Shown in pieces: positions 19,126-27,181 of a DNA stretch of 64,000 nt. The stretch covers positions 71,012 through 135,011 of the forward strand of contig DASWZN010000068.1 of assembly GCA_036404435.1 (NCBI GenBank). Direction: 5' to 3'. The notes under the pieces were generated by a model. It made no database searches, was not told the DNA's origin, and saw only the letters and a program-made list of their open reading frames with translations. Positions within the stretch are counted from its first letter, which is position 1, and every line of letters begins with the position of its first letter. This stretch comes from DASWZN01 sp036404435 (lineage in GTDB: Bacteria > Acidobacteriota > Terriglobia > Bryobacterales > Bryobacteraceae). The position numbers were made by a program, and so were the translations under genes.

Positions 19126-19466
19126 ATGGGCAGGCACAGGAGATCGCTGAATTGGATCGGATCGTTCACGAGCCGGCGCGGCTGAGCATCCTCATAATCC
19201 TCGACGGCGTGGGCGAGGCCGACTTCCTCTACCTTCAGCGGGAGGGCGGATTCACCCAGGGGAACCTGTCCAGCCATCTGGCGAAACTGGAAGAAGCCGG
19301 ATACGTGGAAATCACGAAGACGTTCAAGGGAAAACTCCCCCTGACGCTGTGCAGCCTGGCCGCGAAGGGCGAAAGGGCGCTCGCGGAGTACACACGCCGC
19401 ATGCTGAGCGTTCTGCAAAATGCGCCGCAACGGTTGGCCCGCAAACGACCCGCGCCGTTACGCTAG
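19122..19466 (+). CDS. Winged-helix transcriptional regulator
   Basis: A 114-residue DNA-binding protein. The recognition part is DFLYLQREGGFTQGNLSSHLAKLEEAGYVEITKTFKGKLPLT: helix, turn, recognition helix and wing, as in the ArsR/MarR-like HTH_34 group. The preceding helix has VHEPARLSILIIL. A basic C-terminal tail (RLARKRPAPLR) may strengthen DNA binding. The start ATG 19122 overlaps the stop of the membrane protein gene. The inverted repeat at 18443 is the obvious candidate site for autoregulation. Confidence 0.88.
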   Translation: MNGQAQEIAELDRIVHEPARLSILIILDGVGEADFLYLQREGGFTQGNLSSHLAKLEEAGYVEITKTFKGKLPLTLCSLAAKGERALAEYTRRMLSVLQNAPQRLARKRPAPLR

Positions 19467-19494
19467 CGCGATGCAGCAACGACGCCACAAAAAG

Positions 19495-22400
19495 CTACGC
19501 CCGCGCCATCTCTCCCGGCGTCGCCTCGAGCGGCGGCGGCATCAGCGCGTTGAACTTCACCGAGACCAGTTTGGAGACGCCCGGCTCCTGCATCGTCACG
19601 CCGTAAAGCACCTGCGCGGTCTCCATGGTCCGCTTGGCGTGCGTGATGATGATCACCTGCGTGTGTGCCGCCATGTCGGCCAGCAGGCGCGTGAGCCGCT
19701 GGATATTGGGCTCGTCGAGCGGGGCGTCCACCTCGTCCAGGATGCAGAAGGGGCTGGGCGTGTACTTGAAGATAGCCACCAGCAGCGCCAGCGCCGTCAG
19801 CGCCTTCTCGCCGCCGGAAAGCAGCAGCACGTTTTGCAGCTTCTTTCCCGGAGGCGACGCCACGATGTCGATGCCGCTCTCGATGACGTTGGCCTCGTCG
19901 GTCAGCCGCATCTCGCCCATCCCGCCGCCGAACAGCGTGGTGAACACCTCGCGGAAGTTCGCGTTGATGGCCGCAAAGGCCTCGCTGAAGCGCTTGCGCG
20001 ACTCGGTGTCGATCTCGTGGATGGCCTTCTCGGTGTCGCGGATGGAATCGAGCAGATCCTGCCGCTGGGTGTTGAGGAAATCGTAGCGCTGCTGCGCCTC
20101 CTGGTATTCGGCCAGCGCGTCGGAGTTGACCGGACCGAGCGCCTCGATCTTGCGCCGGAGCTCGCCGTACTTCTCTTCGAGCTCGGCCATCGCGTCGGGG
20201 TCGAGAACCACGTCCTCCTCGCCGCACAGTTCCGCCACCGCGAGGTTCAGCTCCTTGCGGCTGGTCTCGTCCAGGTACTGCAATTCGGCCTGCCGCCGCA
20301 CCAGATCGACCTCGATCCGCGAGCGGCTCTCCTGCGCCTCCTGCATCCGCAGGCGCAGGTCCTTGAGCTTCTCTTCGAGCGCCAGGACCGAAGCGCGCAG
20401 GCCCGCTTCCTTCGCGGCCAGCCGCTCGACGCCGCCTTCGGCGACGGAGTGATCTTCTCCGAGGTCGAGGACGCGCTGGTCGAGCTCGATGTTGCTGGTG
20501 AGCAGCCCGGCCCGTTCGAGGCTCAGGCGTTCCAGCTCGGCGGCCATCTGCCCGCTGCGCGCCGCCAGCTCGTTGAGCTGCGCTTCCACGCGGGCCATGG
20601 CGGCCTGTCCGGCGCGCCGGCGTTCATCGAGACCGGCGACGGCGGCCCGTAGCAGCGAGTGCTCTTCGCTCGCTCGCGCCGCCTGCGTCTTCAGAGCCTC
20701 GAGTTGCCCGCGAGCCGATTCGAGGGTGCGCTCCTGCTCCAGGCGCATGTGGTCCTTCCCTTCGAAGGCCTGCTGATCGGCCCGGCGGCGATCGAGCGAG
20801 CGCGCCTTCTCCCGCCCGATCCGATCAAGTTCGAGCCGCGCCACCGAAAGCCGCGAGCCCGCCCGCGCCAGGTCGTCGGCCAGCTTCCGCATCTCGTGAT
20901 CCAGCGCGACCGCTTCCTTCTCCTCGGCCTGCTGCGCGCCGCGGACCCGCTCCAGCTCCTGTTCGAGGCGCTGTATGTCGCGCTCCAGCCCCTCGATGCG
21001 GCCGGCCGCCTGCTGGAGCTCCTTCTCGCGCGTCTGGACCTGCGCTTTGGTTTCCCGCAACTCGCGCTTGAGCGCCAGAGGGCCGCTCGAGCTCTTCTTG
21101 CCGCCGCTCACGGTGCGGCCGTGATAGCAGACGCCGTCCGGAAGCAGGAAGTACAGCTCCGGATACTCGGACGCCAGCCGCTGAGCCGCCGCGCGGTCCG
21201 CAGCCAGATAGGACTGCCCCAGCCTCGGCAGGCATTCGAGGGCCGAATTGCGGAGGCCGTTGGTCAGCCGCAGCACGTCGCTGAGATTGGCGGTCACGCC
21301 GGCGCCCGCTTCCGGCCTGCGCGCAACGCCCTCGGAAGCCGCCGCCTGCTCGGGGTGAACCAGGAACGTGGCCCGGCCCTCGACGCTGGTCCGCATCAGC
21401 TCGATGCCGCACTCCGCCTGGTTCCAGTCGGCGACGACGATGTATTCGAGCTCGTCGTGCAGAAACTCCTCGGCCGCCTTCTCGTAGGCGGGCTCGACCT
21501 CGACGAAGTCGGCCAGCACGCCCACCGGCTTCAGCCCGTTGGCCTGTCCGCGCTCGATGGTGCTGAACAGCCGCTTGACCGATTCGGTGGTGTAGGCGCG
21601 GTGGGAGAGAATCTCTTCGAGCGAATCGAGGCGCGCCTTCAGACGGGAGAACCCGGTTCGGGCCTGTTCCAGGTCGCGCCGTGCGGCGGCCAGTTCCGCC
21701 TTGCCCGCGGCCAGTTCCTGTTCGAGACGCCGGCGCTGCTCCGTCAGCGACTCGAGCTCCAGTTGGCGCGCTGCCAGCTTGGTCGAAAGCTCGGCCTTGG
21801 CGGCGCCCAGCCATTCCAGGTCCTGGGTGGCGCCCAGCTCTTCCTTCTGCGCTTTGGCGGCATCGCGATCGAGCGCGGCCAGGTAGGTGTCCGCCTGCGC
21901 GAGCTGGTTCTTGAGCGTCGCGCTCTCGCCCAGCAGGCGGAGAATGCCGTGGCGCGCGGATTCCATTTCCCGCTCGCGAGCGGCCACCGCGTTCTGCACT
22001 TCATCTCGGTCGTGCGCCTTGGCATCCAGCCTCTGGCGCGCCTCGGCAGCTTGCCGTTCCAGGTCCGCGAGCGAAGCGCGATGCGCGGCCAGTTCTTCGC
22101 CCACCGTACTCAATCGGCGCTCGGTCTCCTGCGAGTCGCCTTCGCCTTGCGCCAGCCGCTGTTCGATCGCCGCGACCTGCTTGGCCTGATACTCCAGCCG
22201 CCCGCGCGTGCGTTCCAGCTCCAGGTTCAGCTCTGCAAGCCTCTTGCGAGCTTCCGTGAGTTCGGCTTCGGTCTGGTAGCCTTCCTGCTGCGAGCGGCTG
22301 TAGTCCTTCTCCTGCCCGGCGGCGGCGGCCGAGAGCTCCTCGAAACCGGCCGTGGCCATTTTGAGATCGAGCGCGATCCGGGCGGTCTCGCGCTCGAGCA

Positions 22401-23229
22401 TGAGATAGCGGCCGGCCAGCAACTGCCGCAGGCGGCCGTCCATCTCCTTCTTGAGCTCTTCGGCGCGCCGCGCCTTGGCCGCCTGGCGCTTCAGGGAATT
22501 GGCCTGGCGGCCCACCTCTTCGAGGATGTCGAAGACCCGTTCCAGGTTGTGCTTGGCGCCTTCCAGCCTTGCCTCTGCGAGCCTGCGCCGCGACTTGAAC
22601 CTGGAGATGCCCGCGGCTTCCTCGAGCACCGCGCGGCGGTCTTGCGGGCGCGAACTGAGCAATTGCCCGATGCGCCCCTGCTCGATGATGGCGTAGGAGT
22701 CCGGGCCCAGGCCGGTGCCCATGAAGATGTCCTGGATGTCGCGCAGCCTAGCCGCCCGGCCGTCGATCAGGTACTCGCTTTCGCCCGACCGGAACAGGCG
22801 CCGCGTCACCGTGATCTCGCGCTCCGCGTGCCCGTTGCCATTCGCTTTGCCGTTCAGCCCGGTGCCGTTCGTCCCGTTGGTGCCATTGGCATGACCATTG
22901 GCATGGCCGTTCGCGTGGCCGTTGGCGCCCTGAGCGGCTTCGATCCGGGCCAGGTCCAAACCGGGATCGACCAGCGTCATGGTGACCGACGCCAGCCCCA
23001 CCGGCTTGCGATCGCGCGTGCCGGCGAAGATGACATCTTCCATGCGGGCGCCGCGGAGCGTCTTGGCCGACTGTTCGCCCAGCACCCAGTTGATAGCATC
23101 CGCCAGGTTGGACTTGCCGCAACCGTTGGGGCCGACAATGGCTGCAATGCCGGCTCCGGCGAAGCGCAACTCGCTCCGGTCTGCGAAGGACTTGAACCCC
23201 TGTAGCTCGACGCGCTTGAGTTTCAGCAA
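19495..23229 (-). CDS. smc: Chromosome segregation ATPase SMC
   Basis: A 1244-residue structural maintenance of chromosomes protein. Walker A is GPNGCGKS at residues 33-40, the hinge lies in the middle (about 510-670: VGVLADFVEVEPAYEKAAEEFL), two long coiled-coil arms flank it, and the C-terminal signature and Walker B are LLSGGEKALTALALLVAIF and PFCILDEVDAPLDEPN. It organises the replicated nucleoid with ScpA/ScpB, which are not here. Odd: residues 101-134 in the N-terminal head are a low-complexity run of Ala-Asn-Gly-His and Thr-Asn-Gly units (see repeat at 22828). The gene stands alone, convergent with the regulator at 19122. Confidence 0.97.
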   Translation of the reverse strand: MLKLKRVELQGFKSFADRSELRFAGAGIAAIVGPNGCGKSNLADAINWVLGEQSAKTLRGARMEDVIFAGTRDRKPVGLASVTMTLVDPGLDLARIEAAQGANGHANGHANGHANGTNGTNGTGLNGKANGNGHAEREITVTRRLFRSGESEYLIDGRAARLRDIQDIFMGTGLGPDSYAIIEQGRIGQLLSSRPQDRRAVLEEAAGISRFKSRRRLAEARLEGAKHNLERVFDILEEVGRQANSLKRQAAKARRAEELKKEMDGRLRQLLAGRYLMLERETARIALDLKMATAGFEELSAAAAGQEKDYSRSQQEGYQTEAELTEARKRLAELNLELERTRGRLEYQAKQVAAIEQRLAQGEGDSQETERRLSTVGEELAAHRASLADLERQAAEARQRLDAKAHDRDEVQNAVAAREREMESARHGILRLLGESATLKNQLAQADTYLAALDRDAAKAQKEELGATQDLEWLGAAKAELSTKLAARQLELESLTEQRRRLEQELAAGKAELAAARRDLEQARTGFSRLKARLDSLEEILSHRAYTTESVKRLFSTIERGQANGLKPVGVLADFVEVEPAYEKAAEEFLHDELEYIVVADWNQAECGIELMRTSVEGRATFLVHPEQAAASEGVARRPEAGAGVTANLSDVLRLTNGLRNSALECLPRLGQSYLAADRAAAQRLASEYPELYFLLPDGVCYHGRTVSGGKKSSSGPLALKRELRETKAQVQTREKELQQAAGRIEGLERDIQRLEQELERVRGAQQAEEKEAVALDHEMRKLADDLARAGSRLSVARLELDRIGREKARSLDRRRADQQAFEGKDHMRLEQERTLESARGQLEALKTQAARASEEHSLLRAAVAGLDERRRAGQAAMARVEAQLNELAARSGQMAAELERLSLERAGLLTSNIELDQRVLDLGEDHSVAEGGVERLAAKEAGLRASVLALEEKLKDLRLRMQEAQESRSRIEVDLVRRQAELQYLDETSRKELNLAVAELCGEEDVVLDPDAMAELEEKYGELRRKIEALGPVNSDALAEYQEAQQRYDFLNTQRQDLLDSIRDTEKAIHEIDTESRKRFSEAFAAINANFREVFTTLFGGGMGEMRLTDEANVIESGIDIVASPPGKKLQNVLLLSGGEKALTALALLVAIFKYTPSPFCILDEVDAPLDEPNIQRLTRLLADMAAHTQVIIITHAKRTMETAQVLYGVTMQEPGVSKLVSVKFNALMPPPLEATPGEMARA
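22828..22929 (-). repeat. Asn-Gly-rich in-frame repeat insert in the SMC head
   Basis: About 100 bases coding for units such as ANGHANGHANGHANG then TNGTNGTGLNGKANGNGH. On the DNA, 12-base units differing by single bases are repeated in tandem. It lies between the first ATPase strand block and EREITVTRRLFRSGESEY, i.e. in a surface loop of the head domain. Slippage of the repeat would keep the frame only in multiples of three. Confidence 0.85.
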
Positions 23230-23514
23230 AGCGTGTTCTCCTGACTATGAGCTTTCCGGATGCCGCACGAGCGAATCCGGTCTCGGGGGGGTTGAAACTA
23301 TTCTAAACGGCTTTTCGGCAAAAGTAAAGCACCTTCTGTACCGAATCCTGTGGTCTCGTTCTGATGACCACTACATGTTGTGGTGTAGGGCCGCTGGCGG
23401 CTTCTTCACCCCCCGCCCTTCATCTGGATTCTATAAGAGACGCGCGCCGGACCCAAAAAAAGTCTGGAATCGTCCTCCGACGGAATCGCTTGTGTTATAC
23501 GATGCAGTATAGCT

Positions 23515-24153
23515 ATGGAAGCAGGACACCCGGTTGTCCCTTACGTGCCGTTCAAGACCTTTGTCACGGCCCTAGACGCGCTCGAAGCCGGCCTCCCCAA
23601 TCAACTGGATCGCTCGGTGTGGCCCTCCTACTCGGGCGCCATTCAAGGCCAGTTGCTCGGCGCATTCCGGTTCCTGGCCCTGATGGACGAAGGCAACTGT
23701 CCGACGCCCGCGCTGGGCGAGCTGGTCTCGAAGCGGGGCGCGCGGCGCGAGCTGTTGCGGGGGCTGATCGAGCGCCACTACCGAACGCTGGTGGCGCTGG
23801 ATCTGACGCGCACCTCGCCGCGCCAACTCGACGAAGCCATGCGCCAGTACGGCCTGTCGGGCGCGACGCACAAGAAGGCGCTGTCGTTCTTCCTTCAGGC
23901 GGCGCAGTTCGCCGGGATGCCGCTTTCGGTGCTGCTCAAAGCGAAGACGCGGACCGCCGCGTTCGGGCACAAGCGCGCCGCGCCAGCGGCCGCCGCGACG
24001 GAGACGCCCGCGGCCCTCTCGAAGACCGTGCGCCTGCGGAGCGGCGGAACGCTGACGGTCACGGCATCGCTCGACCTGTTCTCGCTCGGCGGGGAGGACC
24101 GCAAGCTCGTCTTCGACCTGATCGACCGCTTGCAGGAATACGAGAGCGGCTGA
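23515..24153 (+). CDS. DUF5343-like protein
   Basis: A 212-residue soluble protein resembling the DUF5343 family: it begins VPYVPFKTFVTALDALE and continues with IDRSVWPSYSGAIQGQLLGAFRFLALMDE in essence (small helical winged-helix-like N-terminus), RRELLRGLIERHYRTLVAL and a C-terminal strand pair TVRLRSGGTLTVTASLDLFSLGGEDRKLVFDLIDRLQ. The function of the family is unknown. The upstream gap of 285 bp (23230-23514) holds no gene; TTATAC sits 20 bases before the start and is a possible -10. Monocistronic; the GAF gene follows after 45 bp. Confidence 0.8.
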   Translation: MEAGHPVVPYVPFKTFVTALDALEAGLPNQLDRSVWPSYSGAIQGQLLGAFRFLALMDEGNCPTPALGELVSKRGARRELLRGLIERHYRTLVALDLTRTSPRQLDEAMRQYGLSGATHKKALSFFLQAAQFAGMPLSVLLKAKTRTAAFGHKRAAPAAAATETPAALSKTVRLRSGGTLTVTASLDLFSLGGEDRKLVFDLIDRLQEYESG

Positions 24154-24198
24154 CCTGATCGCCGCAGGCGGAAGCCCGCCGATCTGGGATAATGAAGT

Positions 24199-24795
24199 GT
24201 GCCGAAGACGAGAGACCTAGAGGCGATCCTGCGGCGGACCGAGCACCAACTCCAGCTTCTCCAGAAGATCAGCCGTTTTATGGTGCGCGAAATGAGCCTG
24301 CAGGAAGTGCTGCAAGGCATCGTGGCGCTGGTAGTGGAGTTCACGGCCTGCGACTCGTGTCTGATCTACCTGATCGACAACGACGAGTTGGCGCTGTGCG
24401 CTTCCAACATGCCGCACGCGTCCGAGATCGGCAAGATTCGCTTGAAGCTGGGCGAGGGCCTGACGGGCTGGGTGGCGAAGGAGCGGCGGTTGGTGGCGAT
24501 TTCGCGGGAAGCGTACGCGGACCCGCGGTTCAAAACATTCCGCGACCTTCCCGAAGACACCTTCGAGGCGTTTCTCTCGGCGCCGGTGATCGCCCGCAAC
24601 AGGGTGGTCGGCGTCATCAACGTGCAGCACCGGCAGCCGCATCAGCACAACGGAAACGAGATGGAATTGCTCACGACCGTCGGCGAGCAGGTAGGCTGCG
24701 CGCTGGTGCTGGCCCGCATGGCGCCGCTGGCGGTGGAGAACGCAAACCACGTGGACCTGGTCCTCTCCTCCGGGCCCGTCGCGCCGCACCGGTGA
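24199..24795 (+). CDS. GAF domain protein
   Basis: A 198-residue protein starting at GTG 24199. An N-terminal coiled coil (LRRTEHQLQLLQKISRFMV) leads into one GAF domain (about residues 30-175): FTACDSCLIYLIDNDELALCASNM, KLGEGLTGWVAKERRLVAI, FLSAPVIARNRVVGVINVQHR, LLTTVGEQVGCAL. GAF domains bind small ligands or sense redox state. No output domain is attached, so it must act through a partner. The region GATAATG just before the start is a possible -10. The next gene starts one base after the stop, suggesting coupling. Confidence 0.85.
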   Translation: MPKTRDLEAILRRTEHQLQLLQKISRFMVREMSLQEVLQGIVALVVEFTACDSCLIYLIDNDELALCASNMPHASEIGKIRLKLGEGLTGWVAKERRLVAISREAYADPRFKTFRDLPEDTFEAFLSAPVIARNRVVGVINVQHRQPHQHNGNEMELLTTVGEQVGCALVLARMAPLAVENANHVDLVLSSGPVAPHR

Positions 24796-24796
24796 G

Positions 24797-25912
24797 ATGA
24801 ACGGGCGATTGAGGACGCTTGCGCTGGGGCTGGCGGTGCTGTGGCCGGCCGTGGCCGCGGCGGGCGAGCGGTGGCGTCTGGAGTACTTCTACGACCCCGC
24901 GCAGGATTCCGAGTTCGCTATAGCGGACCTGGCGTTCCCCTCGGCGCGGGTTGGAATGGCCGCCGGCCAGATCGCGGGCCGGGGCAAGCCGAAACCTTAC
25001 GCGGTCTCGACCACCGACGGCGGCCGGACGTGGACTCCGCTGGCGATTCCCGAGATCGCCATTTCGCTATTCTTCCTGGACGATCGAACCGGCTGGCTGG
25101 TGGCGCCCAACAGCATCTGGCACACCGGCGATTTCGGCCAGAAGTGGACCAGGCTCAAGCCCGCGCCCGGCGCGCTGCGCGTGTACTTCAGCGACGAGAA
25201 GCGGGGGTGGGCCGTCGGAGAGTACAAGTCGGTCTGGCAGACCTGGAATGGCGGGGCCACCTGGACCGCCGTCGAGGCGGCCGCAAGTCCTCAGACCGTG
25301 CGCGAGCAGAGTGTCTACGGAGCCATTGCTTTCGCGAATCCGAAGGACGGGATGATCGTGGGCTGGAGCAAGCCGCCCCACCCGGGCGAGCGCGACAGGG
25401 CTCCCGACTGGGTGGACCCGGGAGGCCAGCCTCGCGAGTGGCCGGGCCTGGGAATCTCGCTCCAGACACGGGACGGCGGACGAACCTGGAAGGCGGCGGA
25501 GACCTCGATGTTCGGCCAGTCCACGGCGCTCAGCTTGGCGCCGAACGGCCGGGGGCTTCTCCTGGTCGAGTTTTTTGGCCGTTTCGACTACCCCTCCGAG
25601 GTTTATCGCATCGATCTCACCACCGGGAAGACCACGCGGGCGTTCCGGCGGAAAGACCGCGCCGTAACGGACGTCCTGGTCGAAGCCCAAGGGCCAGCCT
25701 ACCTGGCGGCGGTCGAGCCCTCCGGAACTCTGTTCCACTCGCCCGTGCCGGGCAAGCTCAAGATGCTGAAGAGCGAAGACTTCGAGAACTGGACGGAGAT
25801 GGATGTCGACTATCGGGCGGTGGGCCGCCGCGCTTACCTGGCCGCTCCCAACGGGGAGAACGTCTGGGTGGCCACGGACACCGGGATGATTTTGAAGCTG
25901 ACGTCCGAGTAA
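24797..25912 (+). CDS. Exported Ycf48/BNR-repeat beta-propeller protein
   Basis: A 371-residue protein with a signal peptide (MNGRLRTLALGLAVLWPAVAAAG). It carries propeller blades with the sialidase-like Asp-box turns STTDGGRTWTPL, HTGDFGQKWTRL, QTWNGGATWTAV and QTRDGGRTWKAA, the pattern of Ycf48/HCF136-type proteins, which in phototrophs help photosystem II assembly and elsewhere are of unknown role in the envelope. It is co-directional and 1 bp from the GAF gene, so the two may be translated together. The function here cannot be stated. Confidence 0.8.
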   Translation: MNGRLRTLALGLAVLWPAVAAAGERWRLEYFYDPAQDSEFAIADLAFPSARVGMAAGQIAGRGKPKPYAVSTTDGGRTWTPLAIPEIAISLFFLDDRTGWLVAPNSIWHTGDFGQKWTRLKPAPGALRVYFSDEKRGWAVGEYKSVWQTWNGGATWTAVEAAASPQTVREQSVYGAIAFANPKDGMIVGWSKPPHPGERDRAPDWVDPGGQPREWPGLGISLQTRDGGRTWKAAETSMFGQSTALSLAPNGRGLLLVEFFGRFDYPSEVYRIDLTTGKTTRAFRRKDRAVTDVLVEAQGPAYLAAVEPSGTLFHSPVPGKLKMLKSEDFENWTEMDVDYRAVGRRAYLAAPNGENVWVATDTGMILKLTSE

Positions 25913-25991
25913 TCCGGAACAGTTCTGGGCAGTTCTGTTTCAGCGATCCGCTCCCTCCAAAACACGAGATCGCCGCATTGTTTTATACACA

Positions 25992-26045
25992 TGAATTCCA
26001 GAGTAGAGCCATCTCATGTGACTGAATCCAAAGTAGAAACATTCT
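25992..26045. repeat. Direct repeat pair resembling IS21-family end repeats
   Basis: Two imperfect copies of about 23 bases, TGAATTCCAGAGTAGAGCC at 25992 and TGAATCCAAAGTAGAAACA at 26023, spaced by 31 bases, after TTTTATACACA. Multiple short end repeats of the type TGAA-TCCA-A-TAGA are usual at IS21-family tips. No transposase gene is present, so this would be a solitary end left by deletion or a relic. Confidence 0.4.
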
Positions 26046-26109
26046 GCGGAAATCGGTTCGTAACACGGAGTTTTTGTTTGACTGAAACGGAGATTGGGTA
26101 GAAGATGGA

Positions 26110-26640
26110 GTTGGTTCCAAGAGGTTCACGGAACAGCGAGTCACGCGGAACGCAGCGGACCCGGAACGGTGATCCGGTGGAAAGAGTTGCAAAGCTTAGA
26201 CCACCGGGGAGCGAACGGTATCGGGCGGAACGCGTCGGCAAGCTTCCGGAGGTGAACCGGGGCGAGCGTTGAGCCGGAAGGATCGAAAGGTCCGGACGGG
26301 GAGCAAGGCCCGGAGAGCCAAACCGGAGTGGCGGACGAGGCTGCGGCAACGGGCTGCAGGCGCTGATCCGCCCCGCGACGGTGAAGCCGTTCGCGAGGTG
26401 GGGAGTCGGCAGCCGAACGAGTCGCAGGCGGATTCGTCGGGAAGTCAAAGAGGCAGGCCGGGAACTATAACCCCGGAGAGGTGGCTTGGAAACTAGCAGC
26501 CGCTTCGGGCGAGGGAAAGGCCGTCTCGAGGCTTCAGCTTCATCGTTGATCGTTCGCCCGGCGGCTTTCGGGGCAGCGATCCGTAGCGGTCAAAAGCCGT
26601 TGCGGGGAGCAACGAAGGCGACGCGGGTGTATCGACGAGT
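26110..26640 (+). ncRNA. Candidate large structured RNA, family unknown
   Basis: The 25913-26749 gap has no gene. From about 26110 to 26640 the + strand folds into many helices: CCGGTGG 26174 with CCACCGG 26201; CTTCCGG 26243 with CCGGAAG 26274; GGATC-GAAA-GGTCC 26280-26293; GGCGGA 26330 with TCCGCC 26367; TCGG-CAG-CCGA 26406; CGAGTC 26418 with GATTCG 26431; CCGGG 26458 with CCCGG 26472; GATCG 26548 with CGATC 26577; and a 9-bp helix CCGTAGCGG 26581 with CCGTTGCGG 26597. G-U pairs and a GNRA loop work only on the + strand, which fixes the orientation. Some helices are alternatives. I do not recognise RNase P, tmRNA, SRP or a group II domain V; an IscB-type omega RNA (HEARO) or intron remnant are possibilities. 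Confidence 0.55.
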
Positions 26641-26720
26641 GCCATGTTCGGGCCGTGCATGCCGGCTGGCGAACGAGCTGTGATGTGGGTCACTTGGAAC
26701 CATTTTTGTTTTTGTCCCCT

Positions 26721-26749
26721 GCCACGCAGGCGGAACCGCCTGCCCCACG
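26721..26749. repeat. REP-like palindrome (GCAGGCGG-AA-CCGCCTGC)
   Basis: A perfect 8-bp stem with a two-base loop, followed by CCCACGC. The same core with other loops recurs at 31597 and 46731, always between genes. This copy lies right at the stop of the zinc-ribbon gene. Confidence 0.7.
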
Positions 26750-27181
26750 CTAAGAACCGTTCTCGCCTGGGCCGGGTTGGCCTGCCAACTCATGTTGGGG
26801 CGAGCCGGCGCTCCGGTCACGCTTTCGTTGCTCTCTCCTCCGCTGCGGGTTGTATCTCTCCTTGCGCTTGCGAAAACTGACGAAGTTGACGCGGCAATAC
26901 TCGCAGCGGTAAGGATTACCCCCCAAGTTCAGGAGCAGACCCTTGAAGAACGAGACATGATAGTCGTCCCTGTTCCAGCGGCTCAAATCCAGCCTCCAGC
27001 AGCGGGGACAGCGGGCGAATCTAATGCTGGAGATACGCCACGTCCGCTCGATGAAGCGGCAATAACAGATGCGGCAGCGCAGCGGCCGTATCCCGAACCA
27101 ACTCCAGAGGTGCTCCGACGTGCCGCGCAAATGCGCATAGCGGAGATTCCGGCTTCCGCACTTAGGACAGGCTACTGGCAT
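26750..27181 (-). CDS. Zinc-ribbon-rich conserved hypothetical protein
   Basis: A 143-residue protein with four paired-cysteine knuckles: ACPKCGSRNLRY near residue 5, CRICYCRF near 36, RCPRCWRLDLSRW near 58 and YRCEYCRVNFVSFRKRK near 92, then a very basic tail. The knuckles probably bind two zinc ions. The start ATG 27181 overlaps the 3' end of the aminotransferase gene by 20 bp in the same direction, so it is likely translated from the same transcript. No enzyme motif is seen. Proteins of this shape occur in Acidobacteria without assigned function; binding of nucleic acid is plausible only. Confidence 0.7.
   Translation of the reverse strand: MPVACPKCGSRNLRYAHLRGTSEHLWSWFGIRPLRCRICYCRFIERTWRISSIRFARCPRCWRLDLSRWNRDDYHVSFFKGLLLNLGGNPYRCEYCRVNFVSFRKRKERYNPQRRREQRKRDRSAGSPQHELAGQPGPGENGS

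Noticed and set aside
20659..23205. Long open frame opposite to smc (over 800 codons)
   Set aside because: Arg/Leu/Gln-rich shadow of a GC-rich gene; no domain, and the smc frame has full motifs.
26110..26640. RNase P, tmRNA or group II intron
   Set aside because: I do not find the RNase P core, a tmRNA tag or tRNA-like end, or a paired domain V; the GAAA hairpin at 26280 lacks the required lower stem.
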